Source of the DNA: a virus
Strand: one strand, 5' to 3'
IMG/VR virus record: IMGVR_UViG_3300030329_001477
Location: 1 to 35,190 of that record
Length of the DNA stretch: 35,190 nt
This document shows, piece by piece, positions 20,498 to 30,600 of the stretch (position 1 is the stretch's first letter; every line of letters begins with the position of its first letter). The notes beneath the pieces are model-generated. The model made no database searches. It was not told the DNA's origin and saw only the letters and a program-made list of their open reading frames with translations. The position numbers and the translations under genes were made by a program.

Positions 20498-20961
20498 GTA
20501 AGTTTCATTGTCGTCCTTCAACAGTTGCTGACGTTCAAACTATTGCTGAAAATATGAGGACAGAAGATGTTGATGAGATAAAAGCACAGTCTGGAAATAC
20601 ACCAAGGGAAGGATTATTTTTTTGTTACTTTATGTCCAAGCCGTGCGTGACTATTGTTAGCCGCCATGGTAATCCTATTGGAATGTGGGGAGTCGTTCCG
20701 CTAGATAACACAGCGGGAAGAATATGGATGTTAGGTTGCGAAGCAATGCTCAAAGATGCAAGCGATAAATACAATTTTCTGAGAGAATCAAGAAAAGAGT
20801 TAGCTAAACTTCATGGTCAATACCCATTATTGACTAATGTAGTTGATGCACGAAACACCGTTCACGTTCGATGGATTCGATGGATGGGTTTCACTTTTAT
20901 CAAAAAGCATCCACAATGGGGACCAGAACACCGTATGTTTTATGAATTCGTGAGGATCTAA
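20458..20961 (+). CDS. Internal virion protein A-like / GNAT-like protein (T7 gp13-like)
   Basis: The product (167 residues from ATG 20458) shows FHCRPSTVADVQTIAENMR, then RHGNPIGMWGVVPLDNTAGRI and a C-terminal VDARNTVHVRWIRWMGFTFI stretch. This follows the acetyltransferase-like pattern of the T7 gp13 family: an N-terminal strand-helix, a core strand next to a GMWG turn, and a final helix-strand with a WIRWMGF motif. T7 gp13 (138 residues) is an internal virion or morphogenesis protein. Position between tail tubular B and the gp14-like gene supports this. The frame also has a TTG at 20437; the ATG at 20458 is preferred, though no good ribosome site is seen. Whether it binds acetyl-CoA is unclear. 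Confidence 0.75.
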   Translation: MGRVVSHQSEETVGKFHCRPSTVADVQTIAENMRTEDVDEIKAQSGNTPREGLFFCYFMSKPCVTIVSRHGNPIGMWGVVPLDNTAGRIWMLGCEAMLKDASDKYNFLRESRKELAKLHGQYPLLTNVVDARNTVHVRWIRWMGFTFIKKHPQWGPEHRMFYEFVRI

Positions 20962-20964
20962 TTT

Positions 20965-21681
20965 ATGTGCGATCCGACTGGAGGCTGGTTAATTGGTAGT
21001 GCAGTTCTGGGCATAGCTCAGGCCTACACAGGGTATCAGGCAGCGCAGGAGCAGACTCGTATTGCTAACGCAAACGCTCAGCAGCAATATGAATTTCAAG
21101 TATTACAAGCATCTTCACAAAGAAATTACGAATCAAATAGGCAACAACTGCAAGATGATTTTAGAGAACAAAATGAGTGGCTAGCTCGTAATGCTTTTGA
21201 AAGTCAAAATGCACAACTAAATCTACGCATACAACAAGAACAGTTGCTTGCGTCTCAACAGAAAAAAGAAGCAGCCAAGAAAGCATTGCAGCTTAAAGGT
21301 GAAGTTGTTGCTGCTGGTCGAGTAGGTAACACCATAGATAATTTGATTGCTGATGTATACCGACAACAAGCATCGTTTGACTTTGCGACTGGACAGAATT
21401 TAGCGTTTGCAAGTAGGCAGGCGCAAGAAGAGAAGAGAGGACTGCGATCGCAAATGGCAGGACGAATAGCATCAGCTCAGCCATACTTACAACGAACGAT
21501 TCTTGATCCTGTGAAACCAATAATGCGTAGCTCGCCTAGTGCGCTGCCGTTTGTCTTACAAGGTCTTGGCGCCGTGGCTCAAGCCGGTGCGGCTGGGGCA
21601 AGCTATGACCTACAGAAAGCTGCATTAAAGAGCAAGCAACCTTCAACATTGGATTTAGTATCACACTACTCAAAACCGTAA
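20965..21681 (+). CDS. Internal virion protein B (T7 gp14-like)
   Basis: The 238-residue protein starts MCDPTGGWLIGSAVLGIAQA, a short hydrophobic segment like the start of T7 gp14 (196 residues). A long Gln/Ala-rich helical region follows (about residues 25-150), and then a C-terminal Ala/Gly-rich hydrophobic stretch (ALPFVLQGLGAVAQAGAAGA). T7 gp14 is ejected from the head and forms the outer-membrane part of the ejection channel. The two hydrophobic regions flanking a coiled coil fit such a role. The gene is followed directly by the gp15-like gene with no spacer, as in the T7 order 14-15-16. Confidence 0.8.
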   Translation: MCDPTGGWLIGSAVLGIAQAYTGYQAAQEQTRIANANAQQQYEFQVLQASSQRNYESNRQQLQDDFREQNEWLARNAFESQNAQLNLRIQQEQLLASQQKKEAAKKALQLKGEVVAAGRVGNTIDNLIADVYRQQASFDFATGQNLAFASRQAQEEKRGLRSQMAGRIASAQPYLQRTILDPVKPIMRSSPSALPFVLQGLGAVAQAGAAGASYDLQKAALKSKQPSTLDLVSHYSKP

Positions 21682-24660
21682 ATGGCACGTCAACTCGGAT
21701 CTGGTAAAGCAACAGGCAAGATTGCAGGATCTCAAACCTCTGGCCGATTAATAGGTGGTGTTGCCTCAATGTCAACGGCTGGAGCCTTGGCAGGGAAGTC
21801 AATCACTCCTCCTTCCCTCCGTGTCTCAGCAAGAAATGTTGACACGTATTTCAACCCAGGAAAAATAAATGCGCCAACGCCAGCAGTGATGTTTGCGCCG
21901 CCTCCGATACCTGATACGTCTCAAGATTTGGTAAGACTAAGTAAGTCATTAGGAATGTTGAGCAGACCCCTTGAACAAATGGGGGCGAACGCAGTTCAGG
22001 CAGAGGTTCAAAGAGAAGAAGAGATTAAGGCTTCAGCCCAGGCAACGCAAAGACTAATAACACAGCAGTATCCAGGTCAAGACTTTGCTACCGCAAGAGA
22101 TGCAATAGAGAAGAAGGCTGCAGCTGGAGACAAGCAAGCTAAAGATTTATGGGTTCACATGCAAGCCCAAAGCCCTTTGCACATGGGCTATGTCAACAGA
22201 TATATAAGCATGAGCAATCTGCGCCAGGATCTTGATACGGCTGCGGATAGATGGGACAAGATGGATAATGTAGCTGGTACTCAGATAGATATAAATACAA
22301 ACAAACCAATCCTAGTTCCTATGGAGGAGCTGGAGCCAGGTGATCCACGGTTGATGTCAGCAATGACAGGCCTCTTGCGTATACCTGATGATCCAGTTGT
22401 TATTGCTCAATTTGAACCGTTAATTTATGGCAAGTATTCAGAACTAACAAAAAATCATGCAGCAAGACACGCTGAATACAAGAAACGTACATTTATAAGA
22501 AGCTTGAATTCAGTTCAGGTATCAGCATTGGCTAGCCCAAACTTAACGCCCACTCAATCAGCCAATGTTATTAGCGCTTTACTTACAGACGGAAGAAATG
22601 TACTTGGAGTTGAAGGATACAAAGAAGTATTGGAATCAATAGGTCCGCAGCTAACAGCTATAGCGACACAGCTAAGTACAGTACTTCACTTAGACGATGG
22701 TTCGACAATAGGCCTTGATGATCCTGTCCCTGAGGGGAGGCTTGTTAGAAAAACAGAAGTAATTCCAGAACTTCAACTACACTATCTACATAGAACTCTT
22801 TCAATTTTCGACCGAATAAAAGCTGGTCCTAATGGTGAATTGCTAAAAGACAGGCTAGGGGACAAAGGCAGTGCAGATGCAAGAATTAAGATCTATCAAG
22901 ACGTTTTAAAAACTACGAACAGCATAGCTTCTAGTGTTAACACAGCAGAGAAAAATCAAGGCAACAAACTAGGTGAACTATCTGCTTCTCAAGCTGGGCT
23001 AGATGATCCAGATGTTTATTTAAATCCAGATAAACTTGCAGCGGCAATGGCTAAAGCTGGAAATCTAATAGCAAACGATCCTGTTTACAAGAATAATCCA
23101 TTAGTTCAAAAGGCAGCCTTAAGTTATTTAGCTGAGTACGCAACCTCGAAACGAAGGGTTTATTCCGAGCCAGTGCAGGAGTTATACAAGAACGAAGCAG
23201 CGAAAATAGTGGACGACCCAATGCTTAATGCAGAACAAAAAAGAGTAAGACTAGACGGATTGGTTACTAGAGGATTAGCTCCTAAGAATGCTCGCCAATA
23301 TTACAAAGCCATAGGAGATATGCACCGAAGTGAAAATGATGGGCATGACAAGGCAATGCTAAAGGAGATTAAAGAGCAAAGAACACAACTGGAAAATATA
23401 CTCAAGAAGAAGGGAGTAGGAAAAGAAAATTTCAACTGGCTATCTGAGTACTATGAATTCTTTGAAGGTGCTAATGGACTAACCGCTAGAAGAGCGAAGA
23501 ATAGGCGGATTATGCTTAGCAAGCCAATGCCTAAAGCGTATGACGGATCTGAGGAGCAATGGGTAGTTGAGAGAGAATTACTATGGCGACAGTCGGACCT
23601 AAAGCTAGTAACTGACTCGGCTGACAGTATAAAAAAACTAGGAACTGAGGTTTTAGGTGTTCAGCAATCTGAGATCATTTCGCTTAACGAAGCTCAATTC
23701 AGAAGAACAGATATTAATAATTACAGAAGAGCTGTAGGTAGGAAAAATATTCTTTCAACCTCTGAATTTACTGCCGAGCTAAACACTCTTGTAAGCAGAA
23801 ATGAGCTGTCGCCAAAAATGATAAAGCTTTTAAGACATGTTCAATACACAGGAAGAAAAGACGGGCAAGGTGTTGGTGATTTCTTTATGACGCAATGGAA
23901 AATGCATTACCCTAACAAGCCTATTCCCCAGGAAGTAAAGAGGCGTTTGCTTGAAGCTAATGATGACAGTGCCAACAGAGGAATAAAGAGATTTAGTCGT
24001 GGTCGATCTATTTCGGACACAGAAGAAAAGAGAGATCAAGAAAGAGCAAGCATAAGAAGGCCATCACTGGCTGGATTGCTTGTAGCAAGCTTCCTTGGAG
24101 GTCCCGTCTCTGCACATGAAATGCCATACAAAACTCTTCCTGCTGTCGATGGAGATCACGGTGGATTATTTGCCTTAACAAGATCAGGGGAAACATTGCC
24201 AGGTACTAACCCGTATATAAACGCTTTCCCTAATACAACAATTCCAGGCTTGGATCAGCTATCTCTAAGACAGGTCTACAATCTTTCTAAGAAGAATAAC
24301 AATCAAGCGCTAGGAGCAGTTCAAATTCAAGCTGTAACCCTCAAAGATGTTATCGATCTAAACTGGGCTGAAGTTAATTGGGATGACACGTTCGACAGAA
24401 AAACTCAAGAAAAGATTTTCTGGGGATTAATTACAGCTAATAAGAAAGCAAAAGACTTCCTTCATGGCAGGACTCCATACAGCAATGAAGGGATTAATGC
24501 AGTAGCGGAAACAATGTATAAGACTTGGGCAGCTCTTCCTATGCCAAACGGAAAAAGCTATTACAAAAACAATACGGCCCATGTTTCAGTGACTGATTTT
24601 CGTGAAGCGATCATTAGAGCAAGAGAATCTATTACTGGAGAACACTTTCATCAACGCTAA
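21682..24660 (+). CDS. Internal virion protein C (gp15 position) with C-terminal muramidase-like domain
   Basis: The 992-residue protein is longer than T7 gp15 (747). Residues about 1-790 are helical, as in the gp15 ejection-tube protein. At 794-811 lies PSLAGLLVASFLGGPVSA, a hydrophobic run with a typical signal-peptidase site (VSA then His812), after a basic RR pair. The remaining ~180 residues look like a lysozyme-type domain: SGE with Glu837 as the likely catalytic residue, an ALGAVQIQAVTL stretch (near 876-887, like the GRYQ-type motif of muramidases), and DDTFDRKTQEKIFWGLI (near 901-917). In T7 the wall-cutting domain is at the N-terminus of gp16, not in gp15. The domain probably cuts peptidoglycan during DNA entry. 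The internal signal-like segment could mark membrane insertion or processing. Confidence 0.8.
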   Translation: MARQLGSGKATGKIAGSQTSGRLIGGVASMSTAGALAGKSITPPSLRVSARNVDTYFNPGKINAPTPAVMFAPPPIPDTSQDLVRLSKSLGMLSRPLEQMGANAVQAEVQREEEIKASAQATQRLITQQYPGQDFATARDAIEKKAAAGDKQAKDLWVHMQAQSPLHMGYVNRYISMSNLRQDLDTAADRWDKMDNVAGTQIDINTNKPILVPMEELEPGDPRLMSAMTGLLRIPDDPVVIAQFEPLIYGKYSELTKNHAARHAEYKKRTFIRSLNSVQVSALASPNLTPTQSANVISALLTDGRNVLGVEGYKEVLESIGPQLTAIATQLSTVLHLDDGSTIGLDDPVPEGRLVRKTEVIPELQLHYLHRTLSIFDRIKAGPNGELLKDRLGDKGSADARIKIYQDVLKTTNSIASSVNTAEKNQGNKLGELSASQAGLDDPDVYLNPDKLAAAMAKAGNLIANDPVYKNNPLVQKAALSYLAEYATSKRRVYSEPVQELYKNEAAKIVDDPMLNAEQKRVRLDGLVTRGLAPKNARQYYKAIGDMHRSENDGHDKAMLKEIKEQRTQLENILKKKGVGKENFNWLSEYYEFFEGANGLTARRAKNRRIMLSKPMPKAYDGSEEQWVVERELLWRQSDLKLVTDSADSIKKLGTEVLGVQQSEIISLNEAQFRRTDINNYRRAVGRKNILSTSEFTAELNTLVSRNELSPKMIKLLRHVQYTGRKDGQGVGDFFMTQWKMHYPNKPIPQEVKRRLLEANDDSANRGIKRFSRGRSISDTEEKRDQERASIRRPSLAGLLVASFLGGPVSAHEMPYKTLPAVDGDHGGLFALTRSGETLPGTNPYINAFPNTTIPGLDQLSLRQVYNLSKKNNNQALGAVQIQAVTLKDVIDLNWAEVNWDDTFDRKTQEKIFWGLITANKKAKDFLHGRTPYSNEGINAVAETMYKTWAALPMPNGKSYYKNNTAHVSVTDFREAIIRARESITGEHFHQR

Positions 24661-24685
24661 ACTATTCCCATAGCCCTAAGATCTA

Positions 24686-27600
24686 ATGTCAAGCAGTTAC
24701 AATCCTGGTCAAGATGAAGACGATGAGCAAAGCCTTGTCGAAGAGACTCCTGCTAAAAGTGCTGTTTCTGTAGAAGACTCAGAACCGACTCTTGAGACTC
24801 AAGAACCTTCAGGCGAAGGAGGTTTAAATGTTTCTGATGACGGTTCTGTTACATGGGAAGGAGACGTTTTCAAAGAAACCGAACACGCAAGAGAAGGCCG
24901 TGACCCAATATCCGAGCTTGCCGCTCAAATTCCTATCGTATCTAGCGCTCAATCAATTGGGGGAGGGATAGGCACAGGGCTTTCTGTCTTTATACAAGAA
25001 GCAGTTAAGGATGGTTTCAGCAAAGAAGATATAAGGACTGCTCTTCAAGAGACAAGTGAATATATAAGACACGATATTTCAGGAGGAGGGCTAGGAAGGT
25101 CTGTTAGTCGAGGAGTATTTGGTGGAGCTACTGATCTCATTCAAAATGTTGCAAATCTTACGCAACCAAATAGAAAAATCAAAGATGGAGATGTTGGGAT
25201 CTTTTTTGGCGACCCGCTAGAGAGAGTTGCGAAGCAAACTTGGGGAGAAGAATTAACAGGGCATGTATCTAATATTGCTGGTCTATTTCTTATAGGCAAA
25301 TATGTGCTTGTCCCAGGATTAAAGGCAGCGACTGCTGCCGCTACTACGATTGGGCCAGCATTTGTTACAAAAAGCATTGCCTCTAAAGCTGCTTCTCAGC
25401 AAGCATTAAGGGCATCCGTTCAAAAGATTTTACAAGGAGCTGCTAGTCAGCAAGGAAATCTGCAAGGTATTGGTTGGGGCAATAGGTTCTTATGGCAAAA
25501 ATATCTTTCTTGGGCAGGAGTTAAAGCAGTAGAAGGATCAATCTTTGGTTACGCCTATGACTATGCAGCCGTTAACCGCATACCTAACGGGTACTGGGAA
25601 CAGCTAGAGCAAGGAGGGCAACAATGGATATCAACCACGCCTTGGTACGCTCCCTCTCTTACAAGGATCTCCCCAGATGACACCGTAGGAGAAGCCGCCA
25701 GAGCGGAAGCTTTAAACGGCTTATTTATACATGGACCAGGAGGAAACATTCTAACTTCAGGTATTGGTAAAGGGTTTAAATATGCCAATAGTTACAGGAG
25801 AAATATTCACATTCCTCGCATAGAAGGAGAAACAACAGCAGCATTAAAAGATAACTTTGAGAAAGGTGGTCCTCCTATCAGGGAAACCTACGAAGCAAGC
25901 AAAGTCAGGGGATTCAATCAAGAAAAGATTCAAAACCTTAAAGAAAAAGGCAATGTCAGAAAACCTCTCTGGGAGAACGGTCTTGAACTCCAAAGAGTGA
26001 TGGAACTTGATGACATCGTAAGAAATAACCCTACAAAGGCAGACGAGATTATTGCTTCAACTCCTCCAGACGAAGTGGTAGACGCAGCCATGAAAGTTAC
26101 AGGAAGAGAATTGGAGAAGGTTGAGCTAGAAGCAAGAAGAATTATGGAAACATCGGACGATACGGGCATGAACGCTCAGCGTCCTGACTACACGCAGACA
26201 CCAACGGCTAGGCCAGGGTTTACTCAGACGAAGGTTGAGTCAGTAGAAAATATGGTCGTCAGGCCACAGGAAATGCAATACAAAATTGAAGGGGCTTCTT
26301 CCAAGAGAGGCGTTTCCGGGTCAGCCTTTAAAGCAAAAGAGTTTAGATCTGACTTGGCGGGTGTCGTAACAGTTTGGCGTGATCCAGCGAATGGAGAGCT
26401 TGTTGTTGTTAATGGACACAACAGGTTCGATCTAGCCAAAAGATCTGGCGCTAGCCAAATGAATGTCTTAGAAGTTGAAGCTCCAGATGCTCAAACAGCT
26501 CGCAGTATTGGCGCATTGCAAAACATTGCAGAAGGAATGGGAACCTCTTATGACGCTGCAAAATTTATACGTGACACAGGGATGTCGCCAGACGACTTAA
26601 AGAATCAGGGGCTTGATTTAGGTGGTTCAGTTGTTCGTGAAGCTATCCCTCTTTCTCGCTTACCAGATGATTTATTCGACAAGGTTCTGCAAGGAAAAAT
26701 AGACAAGACAAGAGGTATTGCTCTTGGCTCTGTTGAAGATCTTGATCCAGCAATAGTCAGAGATGTCGCAAAGAAAGCTCAAAAGTCTCGCTGGTCAGCA
26801 GCCAAGATTGACCAAGCAATGCAGGAGGCAAGATTTGCAAGCACAGAAGAAGGGCCAGCCGACTTGCTAACTCTTATAGGAGACAGGCGCTTTGACCCTA
26901 AAACCAGTGACTTCGGAAAACTAATTGATCTCAGAACCGAAGCCTATAGAAGATTAAAAGAAGAAATGATTGCATTAACCTCTGCCGCTAGAGGTGGAAC
27001 CAGGAAAGAAATACTTGAACAGGCTGGGAATGTTGTCGATGTTGCGGGAAGTAGGTCTGCTAAAGATAAAGCTTCTACAGCATTACAAGTTTTCAATGAA
27101 GTTACCGCCTATGTCGGTCCAGTCAGGAATATCTTGGATGAGATGGCTAAAGAGTTACAGCCTGGAACTACTGCCAAGAAAGTAGTTGATAGTAATCTTG
27201 ATCGCTTAAGAACTGCTATTCAGCAAGAAATTGAAGGTGGTTTTAATCGACCAGCTCCAACCCCAGCAAGGGCAATTAACCGTCAAGCTAAAAAGACTCC
27301 TGTTGAGTCGAAGGCAGAAGCTCCAGCTTTAGAAGTTGACCCACGAATTAAAGCGTTAGGAGAAGAACCAAAAGTACCAGAACCTCCAAGAGGTGGAGAA
27401 ACAGGGTTCAATGAAAGCGATGCCAAGGTTGTAATAGACGAAGGGGAGAGAGCTAGATACGAAAAAGAACTGAGAACTTATAACGAATATTGGAACAAAA
27501 GAGATGCAATAGAAGAAGAGCTTGGACTGCTTCGACCATGGGACGAGATTATCAAGGAAGCAGAAGAAGCTGGTATCGATACTCCAGGACTGCTTTCTTG

Positions 27601-30600
27601 GTATTTACCTAACGCAGGAAACGCTGGTGACGCTATTCCTCAAGGCCGTGCATTCTTCAATATTGTTGACCAGGCAGAGTCTGTTGCTAATGCCAACGTC
27701 CACTTAATTGACGAGATCTACAGGATTGCAGGACTAGAGACAGGTATTGAATTCCCTGACCAACTAAAAGGAAGAATGACACTTAGGCAGGCAATGGCCT
27801 ACGGACAAGCACCTGGAACTCCTTATTCAGCTTCCGGTCAATTCCTTGACTTCCAAAGCGCAGTGAAGGCTGGTTCTACCTCTCCTATGTGGGCTGGCTC
27901 AGATGCTCGGTACATCTCTTTTATTGAGAATCGGTCTGAGTTTGTTAAGGACACAGTGCTAGTTGCTGTCTTCAATGAAAGAGGTATGCCTCTGGACTTC
28001 AGAAGCAGGCTAAGTGCAGCACATCATGAAGCTTTCCATCGTCTTCAAATGAGATTCCTGACTCCTAAAGAGATGAGGATATTAGCCAATAGCGAGGGGG
28101 CTCTAAGGAAGCTAGCGGCAAGAGATGTCCGAGGAGATTTGAGAACACAAATTCTTGACGGAACTACTCCTATGGTTGAAGTGGAAGCAATCGCCTTTGG
28201 TAATTGGTGGAAATACATGGACGAATATATTGTTGATATAAATCATCCATGGGCAAAACCATTCCAAAGAATACGTCAGTTCCTAGAGCGTGTATCAAAT
28301 CTCATAAGAGGCGGTGGATTTAAAACTTGGTCAGATGTTTTTGACGAAGCATTTGAAGGAGATATCGCAAAACGAGGAATTAGAGATGACGCTTACGGCA
28401 ATCCATTCGCAGGAGAAGCAAGATACATGGGCGAATTTGAAGGAGGGCTGCTATCTGTTGATAACAATTCCAAACCACCCAACATTAGAGAAGGTGGAGG
28501 TGGAGGTGGTCCTGATGACGCAAATTTCGCAAGAGAATTTGCAAAGCTTTACGAGCAGAACAGAGAGCAAATCCTTACTGGTGAAATAGACGCAGGGGAT
28601 CTTTGGTCTCAAAACAATTTCACATCTGTACAAAGCGAAGCAGGTAAATATGTTTACAACTTCCAAAGCGAAGACTTGCTTGCAGGCATGGAAGGAATGA
28701 GCAGAGCTGATGGCAGAACAAGAGCAGAATTGACAGGGCGACCTATTTGGAACGGAATAGAAACGCAGAAGATTGCACATGAATGGTTTAAAAGAAACGC
28801 AGAAGATCCAAACATTGGAGCCAGTGTCCTAAGAGGTTTGTCATCAGTCAGCGAAGGCCTCTATCGACATGAAGTCGGAGCGCTGCATCGTGCGCTGGAC
28901 TTTGCAGACAAGTTACAAGCAAGAGCGCAAACAGAAGCATCGAAATGGATTAACGCTGCAAGCAATCCAAATATTGACCAAAGAGTTCAACTAGCTCGTC
29001 TTGTAGTGTCAGCCGACTCTGCAAGAAGAATGCATATAGCAATTGCAAATATCACAAGAAGATGGAGCCATCTTGGACTAGAAATGCAACTTCCCAGGGA
29101 CATCGATACATATCAAATCCCTGACAACTACAGGCTTCCTGACGTTTCAGATATTCCAGAAGCAAAAGGTCGTGGAGCTGGTCCTGGTCCTGGGGGAGGA
29201 GTTGTGGATTCTGCGTTGCGAGAAGAATTACAACCTCTTGCAGGAACTAATTCAGTTATGGATGAATTCACTTCTCCTTTCTCTGGCCTGAATGAGTCGC
29301 TCAGAACAGGCATAATTGATTTTGATGCTCAAGTAGCAGGTGACGCAATAGCCGACTCATTGCTAATCATGGGCGATGCTCCCAGCTCAAGGTCAAAATT
29401 CTGGACGAAATGGAACAGACAAGGCTATGGCAAAAACAAAGAAGACCTTGGTAAAGCTATTCAGATGGTTAAATCAAGCAACTTAATATCTTCAGGAATT
29501 ACTGCCTCGAAAGGCATTATGAACGGAGTATTTAATCTCAGTCAGCTCACCCTTTCTCAATCAATGGGTGGCCTGCTTGCGAAAGATACAGACAGGGCTT
29601 TGTTTGGTCTGCAAATGTTTGGTAACTACTGGAACAATCTCTATATGGGATTCCGCAATGCAGGGGTAGCGCTAAGAACAGGAAGGCCTGTCGGTAACGT
29701 AGCTCGAACTAGCCTTGATTTTCTTGACACCAAAGCAATGCAAGAAGCTCAAGGAGAATTGATACCTAGCGGAGAAAGAAGTGGCTACACAATTAACTAC
29801 CCAAACATCAGTCCTGAATTTGCGGAGACCTCAGCAGGCAAGTTATTTACTGCATTATGGAGAGGGCTTGCTACTCCAGGCGCTCGACTTGCCGTAGGAA
29901 TTGATTCGTTTAACAGTACCGTTGCAGGCTGGTCTTATGAATATTTCAGGCATGTACCAAGAGGTATGGAACTAGCGGTAGATTCTGGTCTTACAAAAAT
30001 GAGTCCAGAAGCTTTCGACTATGCATATAAATATGCTCAACGCAGAGTTGATGATGCCTTGACTGACGCAGTGATTGATGGGAAGACTTTCTCTGATGTC
30101 GCTTTAGAGAGTCCACATGCTCAGAAATTCATGGATGCAGTGAACTTCACAGATGAAGTAATGGCAGAGCTGGAGCCAAGAACAGTTAAAGATGGTTTTG
30201 AAAGAGGAAAGGCAAGAGGTCTTGAAGGAGAAGAGCTGACTAAATTTGCAAATGACTGGGTAGAAAAAGGTGACTGGACTCATCGAGTAGCAGAAACAGC
30301 AATGAATAGCTGGGTTCCTTTTGGGAGGTTTGGATCAGCTCCAGGTCTTCTCTTGACGGGTCTAGCTGAGATACCTGTTGTTGGACCTGTTGTCAAATTT
30401 GTTCAACCATTCATGAGAGTCCCAACCAATATCTTCAAAACCGCCTTAAGGTCTAGCCCTGCGGCTCCTTTTGTAGATACTTTCTGGAGAGATATTACAA
30501 GTTCAGATATTGGAACTCGTCAAAGAGCTATGGGTCAAGTCGTTATTGGCTCTAGTGCTTTAGGACTAATAACGATGGCAACAAACTTAGGCAGAGTCCG

